A DNA stretch of 64,000 nt, taken from positions 1 to 64,000 of the forward strand of contig NZ_JAFNME010000004.1 in NCBI RefSeq assembly GCF_017368815.1, written 5' to 3'. The translations under genes and the position numbers were made by a program. This DNA comes from Comamonas denitrificans (GTDB lineage Bacteria; Pseudomonadota; Gammaproteobacteria; Burkholderiales; Burkholderiaceae_C). Below, in pieces: positions 28,974-36,830 of this stretch; the first letter of the stretch is position 1; each line of letters opens with the position of its first letter. Below the pieces are notes generated by a model that was given only the letters and a program-made list of their open reading frames with translations, was not told the DNA's origin and searched no databases.

Positions 28974-29126
28974 GATGAAAAAAGCGCCTGCGAAAGCGCA
29001 ATTCGCTTGAAAAGCGTGAAAAAGAAGGGCAGCGAGCCTGCTGCCAAAGCTTGGCATTTTAGGTGCCCCTATTGCCTGGGGCAGATTGACAACGTTTTTC
29101 CCAACAATTTCAGAGCAGGAGAGAGT

Positions 29127-30350
29127 GTGGATTTTTTGAATACTGCATTGAGTGGCGTATTTGCTGGCGAATTTGCCAGCTTGCAACCCTGGGCCAAGGC
29201 CAGCATTGGCCTGGCCCTGGTGGCCCTGGTGGCCGTTGTGGCGGGCATTGTGGCCCGCATCGTGTTATTGAAGGTGGTGCGCCGTGGGCGTGAGCAATGG
29301 GGCAGTGGCTGGTGGCACATTGCGCTGCACGATACGGTGCTGCGCCGTGTGGCCAAGGTGGTGCCCTCCATCGTCATGCAGCAAGCGGTGTATGGCGTGC
29401 CGCACTTGCAAGCCCCGCTGGCCAACCTGTTGCACAACTTGGCCGCGGCCTTTACCACCTACCACCTGGCGCGGGCGGTGATGGCGCTGCTCGATGCCCT
29501 GAACCACGCGCACGACAACTACGACGGCCCGCGTGCCTCGCAAACGCGCACCATCAAAAGCTATGTGCAGCTGGGCAAGCTGACCGTGGGCATTGTGGCC
29601 CTGCTGCTGATCGTGGCCACGGTGCTGGACCGCTCGCCCTTGCTGCTGCTCTCGGGCCTGGGAGCCATGTCGGCGGTGCTGATGCTGGTGTTCAAAGACA
29701 CGATCTTGTCGTTTGTGGCGGGCGTGCAATTGGCCAGCAACGACATGCTGCGCGTGGACGACTGGATTGAGATGCCCAGTGAGAACGCCGATGGGGCGGT
29801 GATTGAAATCAATCTGCACACCGTCAAAGTGCAAAACTGGGACAAAACCGTCACCAGCATCCCCACCTGGAAGCTGATGAGCGCCAGTTTCAAAAACTGG
29901 CGCAGCATGTTTGCCGGGGGCGGGCGGCGCATCATGCGGGCGCTGCCGATTGATGCGGCCACCGTCGGCCCGCTGACCCCCGCCCAGCACGCGCACTGGG
30001 CGAAATCGCCGCTGATGGAAAGTTTTTTTCAGACAGCGCCGCCGGTCTATACCAATTTGGCCGCCTTTCGCGCCTATGCCCTGGCGTATTTGCAGGCCCA
30101 CCCCGGCATTCATCAACCGCCCGCCATGATCTTGATGGTGCGGGTGCAGGAGCCGACGGCTTTTGGCATCCCGCTGCAGGTGTATGCGTTTACCGTGGCC
30201 ACCGCCTGGGTCGATTACGAGGCTACGCAAGGCGAAATCATCGACCACTTAATCGCCATGCTGCCGCAGTTTGGCCTGGCGCTGTACCAGCGCTCGTCCG
30301 ATTACAGCAGCCGCCAAAAAGACGCTGCGCCCAGCCTAGCGCCAGTGTGA
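29127..30350 (+). CDS. MscS-family mechanosensitive channel, YbdG-like
   Basis: A 407-residue inner-membrane channel protein. Membrane segments are visible at about residues 20-45, near 80-115 and at 150-200, where the last pair ([35 protein letters not shown]) leads into the MscS pore helix and beta-domain: [38 protein letters not shown], then [23 protein letters not shown]. The loop NADGAVIEI and the long C-terminal domain match the YbdG branch, linked to mild hypo-osmotic stress. The start is taken as GTG at 29127, with AGGAG at 29117-29121; a much longer upstream frame overlaps leuS antisense and is not plausible. Confidence 0.88.
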   Translation: MDFLNTALSGVFAGEFASLQPWAKASIGLALVALVAVVAGIVARIVLLKVVRRGREQWGSGWWHIALHDTVLRRVAKVVPSIVMQQAVYGVPHLQAPLANLLHNLAAAFTTYHLARAVMALLDALNHAHDNYDGPRASQTRTIKSYVQLGKLTVGIVALLLIVATVLDRSPLLLLSGLGAMSAVLMLVFKDTILSFVAGVQLASNDMLRVDDWIEMPSENADGAVIEINLHTVKVQNWDKTVTSIPTWKLMSASFKNWRSMFAGGGRRIMRALPIDAATVGPLTPAQHAHWAKSPLMESFFQTAPPVYTNLAAFRAYALAYLQAHPGIHQPPAMILMVRVQEPTAFGIPLQVYAFTVATAWVDYEATQGEIIDHLIAMLPQFGLALYQRSSDYSSRQKDAAPSLAPV

Positions 30351-30392
30351 GGGGGCCCCGCCGGGGGGAAGCCGCCCCCTCTGCGGCGGTCG

Positions 30393-31592
30393 CTACATCC
30401 GCGCGGCCTCCATGCCCTGGGCTTGCAGGGCCTGGAGCACCTGCTCCACATGCGCCTGGTTGCGTGTTTGCAGGACAAATTCAATCTCCACGTTTTGCGC
30501 GGCCAGCAAGGTAAACGCGCGTTGGTGGTGTACCTCTTCGATGTTGGCCCCGGCCTCGGCCACGGTGGCGGTGATTTTGGCCAGCACGCCCGGAACATCG
30601 CGGGCGCTGACCTTGATGCGTGCCAGACGACCGGAGCGGGCCATGCCGCGCTCGATGATCGAGGCCAGCAGCAGCGGGTCGATATTGCCGCCCGACAAAA
30701 TCAGCCCCACTTTTTGCCCCTTGAACTGCTCGCCGTGGCGCACCAGGGCGGCCAGACCGGCTGCACCGGCCCCTTCGACCAAGGTTTTTTCAATCTCTAA
30801 CAGCATCAGCACCGCTTGCTCGACATCGCCCTCATCGACCAGCAGCAGCGTATCGACATAGTTGCGCACCACCTGGCGGGTGAAGGCCCCGGCCGTGGCC
30901 ACGGCAATGCCCTCGGCAATGGTCGATTGGCCAATCGGCAAATCCAGCCCCTGCACGGCATTGACCATGGAAGGGAAACGCCGTGTTTGCACGCCCACCA
31001 CGCGGATGCTGGGCTTTAAGGTTTTGGCAGCGGTGGCCACTCCGGCAATCAGCCCGCCGCCACCAACCGAGACGATCAGCGTGTCCAGATCGGGCTGCTC
31101 GGCCAGCATCTCCAGCGCCAGCGTGCCTTGGCCTGCGGCCACGGCGGGATCGTCAAAGGGGTGAATGAAGGTCAGCTGCTCCTGCTCGGCCAGGGCGTAG
31201 GCGTGCAGGCGCGCAGCTTCGAGGGTGTCGCCATGCAGCACCACTTCAGCGCCAAAGCTGCGCGTGCGCTCAACCTTTACGCCGGGGGTAAAGCGCGGCA
31301 TGACGATCACGGCACGCAGCCCCATGCGTTGCGCGTGGTAGGCCACCCCCTGGGCGTGGTTGCCCGCGCTCATGGCCACCACGCCCCGGGTTTTTTCTTC
31401 GGCGGTGAGCAGCTGCAGGCGGTTGCACGCGCCGCGCTCTTTGAACGAGGCGGTAAATTGCAGGTTTTCAAACTTTAAAAACACCTGGGCACCCGTGATG
31501 TCCGAAAGGGTCTGGGAGGCCACGCACGGGGTTTGCAGAATGTGATCGCCCAGGCGATCGGCGGCGGCGCGGATATCGGGGTAGGTCAGCAT
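30393..31592 (-). CDS. ilvA: Threonine ammonia-lyase (threonine deaminase)
   Basis: A 399-residue PLP enzyme converting threonine to 2-oxobutanoate. Seen: the PLP lysine in FTASFKERGACNRL (near residue 54), the glycine loop VSVGGGGLIAG (about 177-187), and a C-terminal ACT-type domain beginning near residue 325 (LARIKVSARDVPGVLAKI). The single ACT domain and length are those of the shorter, TdcB/IlvA-like class; the anabolic or catabolic role cannot be told from sequence. It is convergent with the channel gene. Upstream lie a decayed AT-rich repeat and the 24-bp palindrome. Confidence 0.92.
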   Translation of the reverse strand: MLTYPDIRAAADRLGDHILQTPCVASQTLSDITGAQVFLKFENLQFTASFKERGACNRLQLLTAEEKTRGVVAMSAGNHAQGVAYHAQRMGLRAVIVMPRFTPGVKVERTRSFGAEVVLHGDTLEAARLHAYALAEQEQLTFIHPFDDPAVAAGQGTLALEMLAEQPDLDTLIVSVGGGGLIAGVATAAKTLKPSIRVVGVQTRRFPSMVNAVQGLDLPIGQSTIAEGIAVATAGAFTRQVVRNYVDTLLLVDEGDVEQAVLMLLEIEKTLVEGAGAAGLAALVRHGEQFKGQKVGLILSGGNIDPLLLASIIERGMARSGRLARIKVSARDVPGVLAKITATVAEAGANIEEVHHQRAFTLLAAQNVEIEFVLQTRNQAHVEQVLQALQAQGMEAARM

Positions 31593-31630
31593 AGGAAAAA
31601 GGCAGAAAAGGGCAGAAGGGGAGTTCAGAA

Positions 31631-31711
31631 ATTAGGAGCTGTGCGCACTTGTCTAGTAAGTGATTGCGGCGGATTTGGTTTATATCTGATAAATAAAACT
31701 TGTATTTTTCG
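31631..31711. repeat. Decayed AT-rich repeat (one end only)
   Basis: TAGGAGCTGTGCGCACTTGTCTAGTAAGTG near the left resembles the left end of the AT-rich elements, and the AT-rich tail follows, but the mirrored CAAGCG...AGCAGCT right end is not seen. It lies in the spacer between ilvA and the nitronate monooxygenase gene. Confidence 0.5.
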
Positions 31712-31741
31712 GGTGTACACAGCGGCGGCACAATCCCTGGC

Positions 31742-31765
31742 CTGAGAACGTGAACACGTTCTTAG
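31742..31765. repeat. 24-bp palindromic repeat, symmetric form
   Basis: CTGAG-AACGTGAACACGTT-CTTAG. The core AGAACGTGAACACGTTCT has identical outer arms, unlike the asymmetric copies. It is in a divergent intergenic region, the only copy that does not provide a stop codon. Confidence 0.85.
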
Positions 31766-31836
31766 CCTGTGCCCGGATGCCTTGCTGCGCAGCGTGTGGG
31801 CCTGCCTGTTAATTTTTCTCTGCAAAAGGACTTGCC

Positions 31837-32916
31837 ATGACCCACACCACTTTGGCCCCATGGATGCAGCGCCTGGGCCTGCGCCACCCCATTATTCAAG
31901 CGCCCATGACGGGCACCGCCACCCCGCAATTGGCCGCCGCCGTGAGCAATGCGGGCGCGTTGGGTTCGATTGGCCTGGGTGCGTACAGCCTGGAAAAGTC
32001 GAAAACCGACATCGAGCACACCCACAGCCTGACCAGCGGGCCTTTCAACGTCAATCTGTTCTACCACCAGCACCCGCAGGCCGATGCCCCGCGTGAACAG
32101 GCCTGGCTGGAGTATCTGGCTCCGGAATTTGCCCGTTTTGGTGCCACCGCACCCGCCAGCTTGCAGGCGGTATACCCCTCGGCCCTGGGCAATACGGCGC
32201 TGCAGCAGCTGATCTTGGCGCAGCGCCCGGCGGTGGTGAGTTTTCATTTCGGCCTGCCCGAGCCAGATTTTTTGGCGGCGCTCAAAGCCTATGGCTGCAT
32301 CACCCTGGCCTGCGCCACCGATTTGGACGAGGCCCTGGCCATTGAGCAGGCGGGCATCGACGTGGTGATTGCCCAGGGCGTGGAGGCGGGCGGCCACCGG
32401 GGCGTGTTCGACCCCGCCCGCGACCAGATGCTGGGCACCTTGGCCCTGGTGCAGCTCTTGGTGCAGCGCACCCGCCTGCCTGTGGTGGCCGCCGGCGGCA
32501 TCATGGATGGGGCCGGGATTGCGGCCGTGCTACAACTTGGCGCATGTGCTGCGCAGATGGGGACAGCGTTTGTGCCTTGTCCTGAGTCCAATGCCAATGC
32601 TGCTTATCGCCAAGCGCTTTTAAATAAAGAGCACGCCCGCACGGCCGTGACCAGCGCCATCTCGGGCCGACCGGCGCGCGGCCTGGTCAATCGCCTGCAC
32701 GCCCTGGGCGCGGCCTACCCCGGCAGCTTGCCCGCTTACCCCCAGGTGTACGACGCGGGCAAGGCCTTGCACCAAGCAGCCAGTGCCCAGGGCTGCACGG
32801 ACTTTGCCCCGTTTTGGGCCGGCCAAGGCGTGGCACTGGCGCGGGCCTTGCCAGCGGCGCAGCTGGTGCAGGTGTTGGCCGCTGAGCTGGCCCAGGCACA
32901 GCTGCGCGGGGGCTGA
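31837..32916 (+). CDS. Nitronate monooxygenase (2-nitropropane dioxygenase family)
   Basis: A 359-residue FMN-dependent TIM-barrel enzyme that oxidises nitronates such as propionate 3-nitronate. Seen: RHPIIQAPMTGTATPQLAAAVSNAGALGSIG at the N-terminus, the FMN phosphate region GVEAGGHRG (residues about 183-191), PVVAAGGIMDGAGIAAVLQLGACAAQMGTAFV and a late TSAISGRPARGLVNR. These are the class I signatures. The start is the ATG at 31837, eight bases after AAAGGA. Codons around 32595-32635 are AT-rich relative to the rest. It stands alone. Confidence 0.92.
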   Translation: MTHTTLAPWMQRLGLRHPIIQAPMTGTATPQLAAAVSNAGALGSIGLGAYSLEKSKTDIEHTHSLTSGPFNVNLFYHQHPQADAPREQAWLEYLAPEFARFGATAPASLQAVYPSALGNTALQQLILAQRPAVVSFHFGLPEPDFLAALKAYGCITLACATDLDEALAIEQAGIDVVIAQGVEAGGHRGVFDPARDQMLGTLALVQLLVQRTRLPVVAAGGIMDGAGIAAVLQLGACAAQMGTAFVPCPESNANAAYRQALLNKEHARTAVTSAISGRPARGLVNRLHALGAAYPGSLPAYPQVYDAGKALHQAASAQGCTDFAPFWAGQGVALARALPAAQLVQVLAAELAQAQLRGG

Positions 32917-32946
32917 AATAGCGGAGTAAATGGGGGTAAATCGGGG

Positions 32947-32974
32947 GGCAAATGGCGGTGCCACGTCATTTGCC
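32947..32974. terminator. Hairpin downstream of the nitronate monooxygenase gene
   Basis: A perfect 8-bp stem GGCAAATG (32947-32954) / CATTTGCC (32967-32974) with a 12-nt loop lies 30 bases after the stop. No T-run follows, so it may be an RNA-end stabiliser or an operator for the next gene instead of an intrinsic terminator. Confidence 0.4.
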
Positions 32975-33133
32975 ATATCACTAATCTGTATCAAGAGATA
33001 AGCAGACAATCCCCCATTTTGGGCGAAATTCACGCACAATCGCAGCCCTGTGGCCCGGGGCGGCGGCTTGCCCATCCTCACTTGGCCGGGCCCCACCGAG
33101 TGGGTTTGTTATTGATTTTTTGCTGCATTGTTT

Positions 33134-33907
33134 ATGAGTGCTTTTCACGAAGAACGTGTTTTGTCGGTGCACCACTGGACCGATCGGTTGTTCTCTTTCA
33201 CCACCACCCGCGATCCTGGGCTGCGCTTTTCCAATGGCCACTTCACCATGATTGGCCTCAAAGTCGATAACAAGCCCCTGCTGCGGGCCTATTCCATCGT
33301 CAGCCCCAACTGGGAAGAGCATCTGGAGTTTTTCTCGATCAAAGTGCCCAACGGCCCACTGACTTCGCGCCTGCAAAACATCCAGGTGGGCGACACCATC
33401 ATTGTGGGCAAAAAGCCCACCGGCACCCTGGTCACCGATTACCTGCTGCCAGGAAAAAACTTGTACTTGATTGGCACGGGCACGGGCCTTGCGCCGTGGT
33501 TGTCCATCATCCGCGACCCGGATACCTATGAGCGCTACGAAAAAGTCATCGTCGTGCACGGCGTGCGCCATGTGGCCGACCTGGCCTACCAAGAGATGCT
33601 GGAAAAAGACCTGTTCGAGCACGAAATCCTGGGCGACATCATCAAAGACAAGCTCATCTACTACCCCACCGTAACGCGCGAACCCTTTCGCAACCAGGGG
33701 CGCATTTCGGACCAAATTGAAAACGGCACGTTCCCGCAAAACATCGGCCTGCCCTCGCTCAACCGCGAAACCGACCGGGTCATGCTGTGCGGCAGCCCCG
33801 AGATGCTGGACACCCTCAAGCACATGTTTGAGGCGCGCGGCTTCAACGAAGGCAACACCACCACCCCGGGCGATTTCGTCATCGAACGCGCCTTTGTTGA
33901 GAAATAA
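33134..33907 (+). CDS. fpr: Ferredoxin-NADP reductase
   Basis: A 257-residue FAD enzyme moving electrons between NADPH and ferredoxin or flavodoxin. Seen: the FAD-binding RAYSIVSP (RxYS motif, about residues 55-62), then the isoalloxazine-supporting FFSIKVPNGPLTSRLQ, the NADPH site IGTGTGLAPWLSIIRDP (about 116-132), and MLCGSPEMLDTLKHMFEARGFNEGN at the C-terminus. It is the bacterial type ending in the acidic-Lys tail ERAFVEK. The start is the ATG at 33134; an ATG at 33128 is also in frame. A terminator follows immediately. Confidence 0.95.
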   Translation: MSAFHEERVLSVHHWTDRLFSFTTTRDPGLRFSNGHFTMIGLKVDNKPLLRAYSIVSPNWEEHLEFFSIKVPNGPLTSRLQNIQVGDTIIVGKKPTGTLVTDYLLPGKNLYLIGTGTGLAPWLSIIRDPDTYERYEKVIVVHGVRHVADLAYQEMLEKDLFEHEILGDIIKDKLIYYPTVTREPFRNQGRISDQIENGTFPQNIGLPSLNRETDRVMLCGSPEMLDTLKHMFEARGFNEGNTTTPGDFVIERAFVEK

Positions 33908-33934
33908 ACGCCGCCCCAGGCATTAAGCTAGCCA

Positions 33935-33968
33935 GCCCGCAGCACCTTGGTCGCTGTGGGCTTTTTTT
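33935..33968 (+). terminator. Intrinsic terminator of fpr
   Basis: Stem GCCCGCAGC (33935-33943) / GCTGTGGGC (33953-33961), one G-U pair, 9-nt loop, followed by seven T residues (33962-33968). It ends 17 bases before the ampG-like start. Confidence 0.9.
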
Positions 33969-33985
33969 ATGGCATCGATGGCTTT

Positions 33986-35293
33986 ATGACTTCCTTTCGC
34001 GCTTGGCTTTGCACTTTGAAGGTTTACACGCAACCGGCCAGTTGGCGCATGTTGGCCTTGGGCTTTTCCGCCGGTTTACCCTTGCTGCTGGTGCTGGGAA
34101 CGCTCTCATTTTGGTTGCGTGAAGCGGGCATTGACCGCACCACCATTGGCTATTTATCGTGGGTCGGGCTGGCCTATGCGTTCAAGTGGGTCTGGGCCCC
34201 GCTGGTCGATCGCTTGCCGCTGCCTGGGCTCACGCGCCGCCTGGGGCGGCGGCGCAGTTGGTTGCTGCTGTCGCAGCTGTTGATTGCCGCGGGCTTGCTG
34301 GGCATGGCCAGCCAAAACCCGCAGCTGGCCTTGACCCCCATGGTGTGGAGCGCCCTGGTGGTGGCCTTTGGCTCGGCCACGCAAGACATTGCCCTGGATG
34401 CCTACCGCATTGAATCGGCCAGCATGCAAGAACAGGCCGCTTTGGCCGCCACCTACCAAACAGGCTACCGCCTGGCCATGATCTGGGCCGGTGCCGGGGT
34501 GCTGTGGGTGGCCACCTTGGCCCAAGGCGAGCAATTGGGCTATGCCGTGCGGGCCTGGCAGGTGGCCTACAGCGTAATGGCCGCCTGCATGGTGGTGGGC
34601 ATCGTCACCGTTTTGCTCTCGCCAGAGCCCCAGCCGCGCCCCCTGCCGCCCAGCCGCTCGGTGCAGGAGTGGCTGCACAGCGCTTTGGTAGCACCGTTTG
34701 CCGACTTTATCGCGCGTTACCGCTGGCAAGCGGCCCTGGTGCTGGGCCTGATTGCGGTGTACCGCATCAGCGATGTGGTGATGGGCATCATGGCCAACCC
34801 GTTTTATGTGGACATGGGCTACACCAAGGCCCAGGTGGCCGCAGTCACCAAAATTTACGGTGTGCTCATGACCCTGCTGGGGGCCTTTGTGGGCGGGGCC
34901 ATGGCCATGCGCTGGGGCGTGATGCGGGTGCTGATGCTAGGGGCGCTGCTCTCGGCCAGCAGCAATTTGCTGTTTGCTTGGCTGGCCGCGCAAGCACCGA
35001 CCACGGTGGGTTTGACCCTGGTGGTCAGCGCCGACAACTTGGCTGGAGGCATTGCCTCGGCAGCGTTTATTGCCTACTTGTCCAGCCTGACCAATGTGCA
35101 GTACTCGGCCACGCAGTACGCGCTGTTCAGCTCCATGATGCTGCTGGCCCCGAAGTGGCTGGCCGGGTTTTCGGGGCAGTTTGTGGATGCTTATGGCTAT
35201 AGCCCATTTTTTATCAGCACGGCGGCCCTGGGACTGCCGGTGCTGGTGCTGGTCGCCCTGGCTGCACGGGTGCCAACCGTGCCAGCAGAATAG
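33986..35293 (+). CDS. AmpG-like MFS transporter (muropeptide permease family)
   Basis: A 435-residue major facilitator with about 12 hydrophobic segments. The AmpG pattern is clear: FSAGLPLLLVLGTLSFWLREAGI in helix 1, TIGYLSWVGLAYAFKWVWAPLVDRLPLP, then LGRRRSWLLLSQLLIAAGL and GSATQDIALDAYRIE. AmpG imports GlcNAc-anhydroMurNAc peptides for wall recycling. The start was put at the ATG at 33986 (MTSFRAW), since earlier in-frame codons run into the fpr terminator. It is monocistronic. dacB and mltA, whose products release such muropeptides, are elsewhere in this window. Confidence 0.85.
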   Translation: MTSFRAWLCTLKVYTQPASWRMLALGFSAGLPLLLVLGTLSFWLREAGIDRTTIGYLSWVGLAYAFKWVWAPLVDRLPLPGLTRRLGRRRSWLLLSQLLIAAGLLGMASQNPQLALTPMVWSALVVAFGSATQDIALDAYRIESASMQEQAALAATYQTGYRLAMIWAGAGVLWVATLAQGEQLGYAVRAWQVAYSVMAACMVVGIVTVLLSPEPQPRPLPPSRSVQEWLHSALVAPFADFIARYRWQAALVLGLIAVYRISDVVMGIMANPFYVDMGYTKAQVAAVTKIYGVLMTLLGAFVGGAMAMRWGVMRVLMLGALLSASSNLLFAWLAAQAPTTVGLTLVVSADNLAGGIASAAFIAYLSSLTNVQYSATQYALFSSMMLLAPKWLAGFSGQFVDAYGYSPFFISTAALGLPVLVLVALAARVPTVPAE

Positions 35294-35321
35294 GCGGGCA
35301 GCAGGTATTGAATATTATTTT

Positions 35322-35675
35322 TTAATCTAGCTCAGCAGAAACTTCATTGGTTTTGCGGTTGTATTTGAGCGTGATTTTGTCCACTTCGCACAAGTTAATA
35401 TCTTCCCAGACGACTTCGGATTCGTCATCGGTAAAGGTCACTTTAATATCTTGCTCGCAGTGCTTGGTGTCGCCGAATTTAAATTTTTTGGAATCGCCGT
35501 TCAGAAACTGATACTCGCCCAGGCGGTCATTGCCCCAGTTATTTTTTTGGGAGGGCGAGATATACACCTCATTAATGGCATAGCCCGTTTTATTGACCAG
35601 GGTGAAATCTGCATTGCCTGCCAATGCGCCGGTGCTGATTAATGCCAAAGCAGCCGCCACGGTAATTTGTTTCAT
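35322..35675 (-). CDS. Small secreted protein of unknown function
   Basis: A 117-residue protein with a clear Sec signal peptide (MKQITVAAALALISTGALAG, cleavage at about residue 19 or 20). The mature part, NADFTLVNKTGYAINEVYISPS at its start, has a two-cysteine pattern (Cys73 and Cys97) and looks like the small beta-rich periplasmic family often found in Comamonadaceae and related bacteria, where it is frequently misnamed. The codon use and the higher AT content differ from the neighbours, which suggests transfer or lower expression constraint. The function is unknown. It converges with the ampG-like gene. Confidence 0.82.
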   Translation of the reverse strand: MKQITVAAALALISTGALAGNADFTLVNKTGYAINEVYISPSQKNNWGNDRLGEYQFLNGDSKKFKFGDTKHCEQDIKVTFTDDESEVVWEDINLCEVDKITLKYNRKTNEVSAELD

Positions 35676-35820
35676 AGGTAAGAGTCCTAGATAAAGGGTG
35701 TTTTCTATCGTGAAAGCAGATAGTCTTTCGATTCTAAAAATATTTTTTCATGGCGCTGCATGGGGAAAACCCACTTAAAGCGAGGTTTTTCTTTGCTCGG
35801 CCGCCGCCGCCCGCTGGGTA

Positions 35821-35857
35821 CCATGGCCGTTTTTCGGGCCCATTCTTTGGGCCATGG
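35821..35857. other. Inverted repeat in the spacer before gph
   Basis: CCATGGCC (35821-35828) and GGCCATGG (35850-35857) form a perfect 8-bp pair; inside it GGCCCA and TGGGCC add a second stem. The 270-bp divergent spacer (35676-35945) otherwise shows AT-rich stretches near both genes and no supportable ORF. Confidence 0.4.
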
Positions 35858-35945
35858 ATCGCAGGATTTTTCAGAAACATTTTGGCCTTCAACACTTGCT
35901 GCTAACTTGCTGGTAAAGCGTTGAAAGCTATGAAATTAAACAGTT

Positions 35946-36647
35946 ATGCAATTGCACTTGGAAGGCAGCAGCATCGCCCTGGATGCGGTGATGCTGGATT
36001 TGGATGGCACCTTGGTGAACACCTTGGGCGATTTTTCAGCGGCGCTCAACGGCATGTTGGCCGATTTGCAGTTGCCCGCGATAGCCCCCGAAGTGATTGA
36101 GCACTTGGTGGGCAAGGGCACCGAGCATTTGTTGCGCTCTGTCTTGGCCCATGGGGGGCTGGATGCCGCCCAGGTGCAGGCCCAGTATGCGCAGGCGTGG
36201 CAGCGCTATGAGCACCATTATTTGCGCATCAATGGCCAGTTTGCCCAGGTGTATCCGGGGGTGGAGGAGGGCTTGCACACCTTGGCCGCGGCGGGCTTGC
36301 CGCTGGCGTGTTTGACCAACAAGCCGCTGGCGTTTGCCCAGCCGTTATTGCGTGCCAAAGGTTTGGAAAAATATTTTCAGTGCGTGTTTGGCGGTGATTC
36401 GTTTGCCCGCAAAAAGCCCGATCCGCTGCCGCTGCTGGAAACCTGCAAGGCCTTGGGCACCCAGCCAGGGCGCACCTTGATGGTGGGCGATTCGAGCAAC
36501 GATGCGCAAGCGGCGCGGGCGGCCGGTTGCCCGGTGGTGCTGATGACCTATGGTTTTAACCACGGCGAGCCGATTGCTGCAGTGCCCGCGCTGGCGCATT
36601 GGGATGCGCTGGCGCAGGTGCAGGGGCGTTTGAGTCCGCAGCGCTAA
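35946..36647 (+). CDS. gph: Phosphoglycolate phosphatase
   Basis: A 233-residue HAD-family hydrolase. Motif I DLDGTLVNT (residues 18-26) carries the nucleophilic Asp; motif II is the Thr in CLTNKPL; the lysine of motif III is in FARKKPDPLPLLE and motif IV is VGDSSNDAQAARAAG. The cap domain is the helical C1 type. Gph removes 2-phosphoglycolate made during repair of 3'-phosphoglycolate DNA ends. In many relatives gph lies just before trpE; here the chemoreceptor, speDE and the chalcone-isomerase-like gene intervene. The stop TAA is the first part of a hairpin repeat. Confidence 0.92.
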   Translation: MQLHLEGSSIALDAVMLDLDGTLVNTLGDFSAALNGMLADLQLPAIAPEVIEHLVGKGTEHLLRSVLAHGGLDAAQVQAQYAQAWQRYEHHYLRINGQFAQVYPGVEEGLHTLAAAGLPLACLTNKPLAFAQPLLRAKGLEKYFQCVFGGDSFARKKPDPLPLLETCKALGTQPGRTLMVGDSSNDAQAARAAGCPVVLMTYGFNHGEPIAAVPALAHWDALAQVQGRLSPQR

Positions 36648-36811
36648 GAACGTGTTCACGATCTCCTCATGGGTGTGCGGGCGCGGCTTCGGGCGGTCTG
36701 CGTCGTTGCAAATCCTCGCAATAGCCAAGCTATTGCTGTGGTTTGCGCCTCGCAACCCATCCCGAACCGCATCCCCCACACCTTCATTCGAGATCATGAA
36801 CACGTTCTAAG
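36644..36811. mobile_element. 168-bp MITE-like hairpin element bounded by the palindromic repeat
   Basis: The left end is CTAAG-AACGTGTTCACGATCT and the right end is AGATCATGAACACGTT-CTAAG, inverted except for the direct pentamers CTAAG, which could be target duplications. The interior is an imperfect long palindrome with its tip near 36706-36745 (GCAATAGC / GCTATTGC). It has no coding capacity. It provides the gph stop codon (36645-36647) and ends 19 bases from the chemoreceptor gene's stop. Confidence 0.75.
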
Positions 36812-36830
36812 GCTTTTTGGGGGGGAGGCT

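Noticed and set aside
27792-29126. N-terminal extension of the MscS-like protein by 445 residues
   Set aside because: The extension is antisense to leuS and lacks membrane or domain features; GTG at 29127 has a good ribosome binding site.
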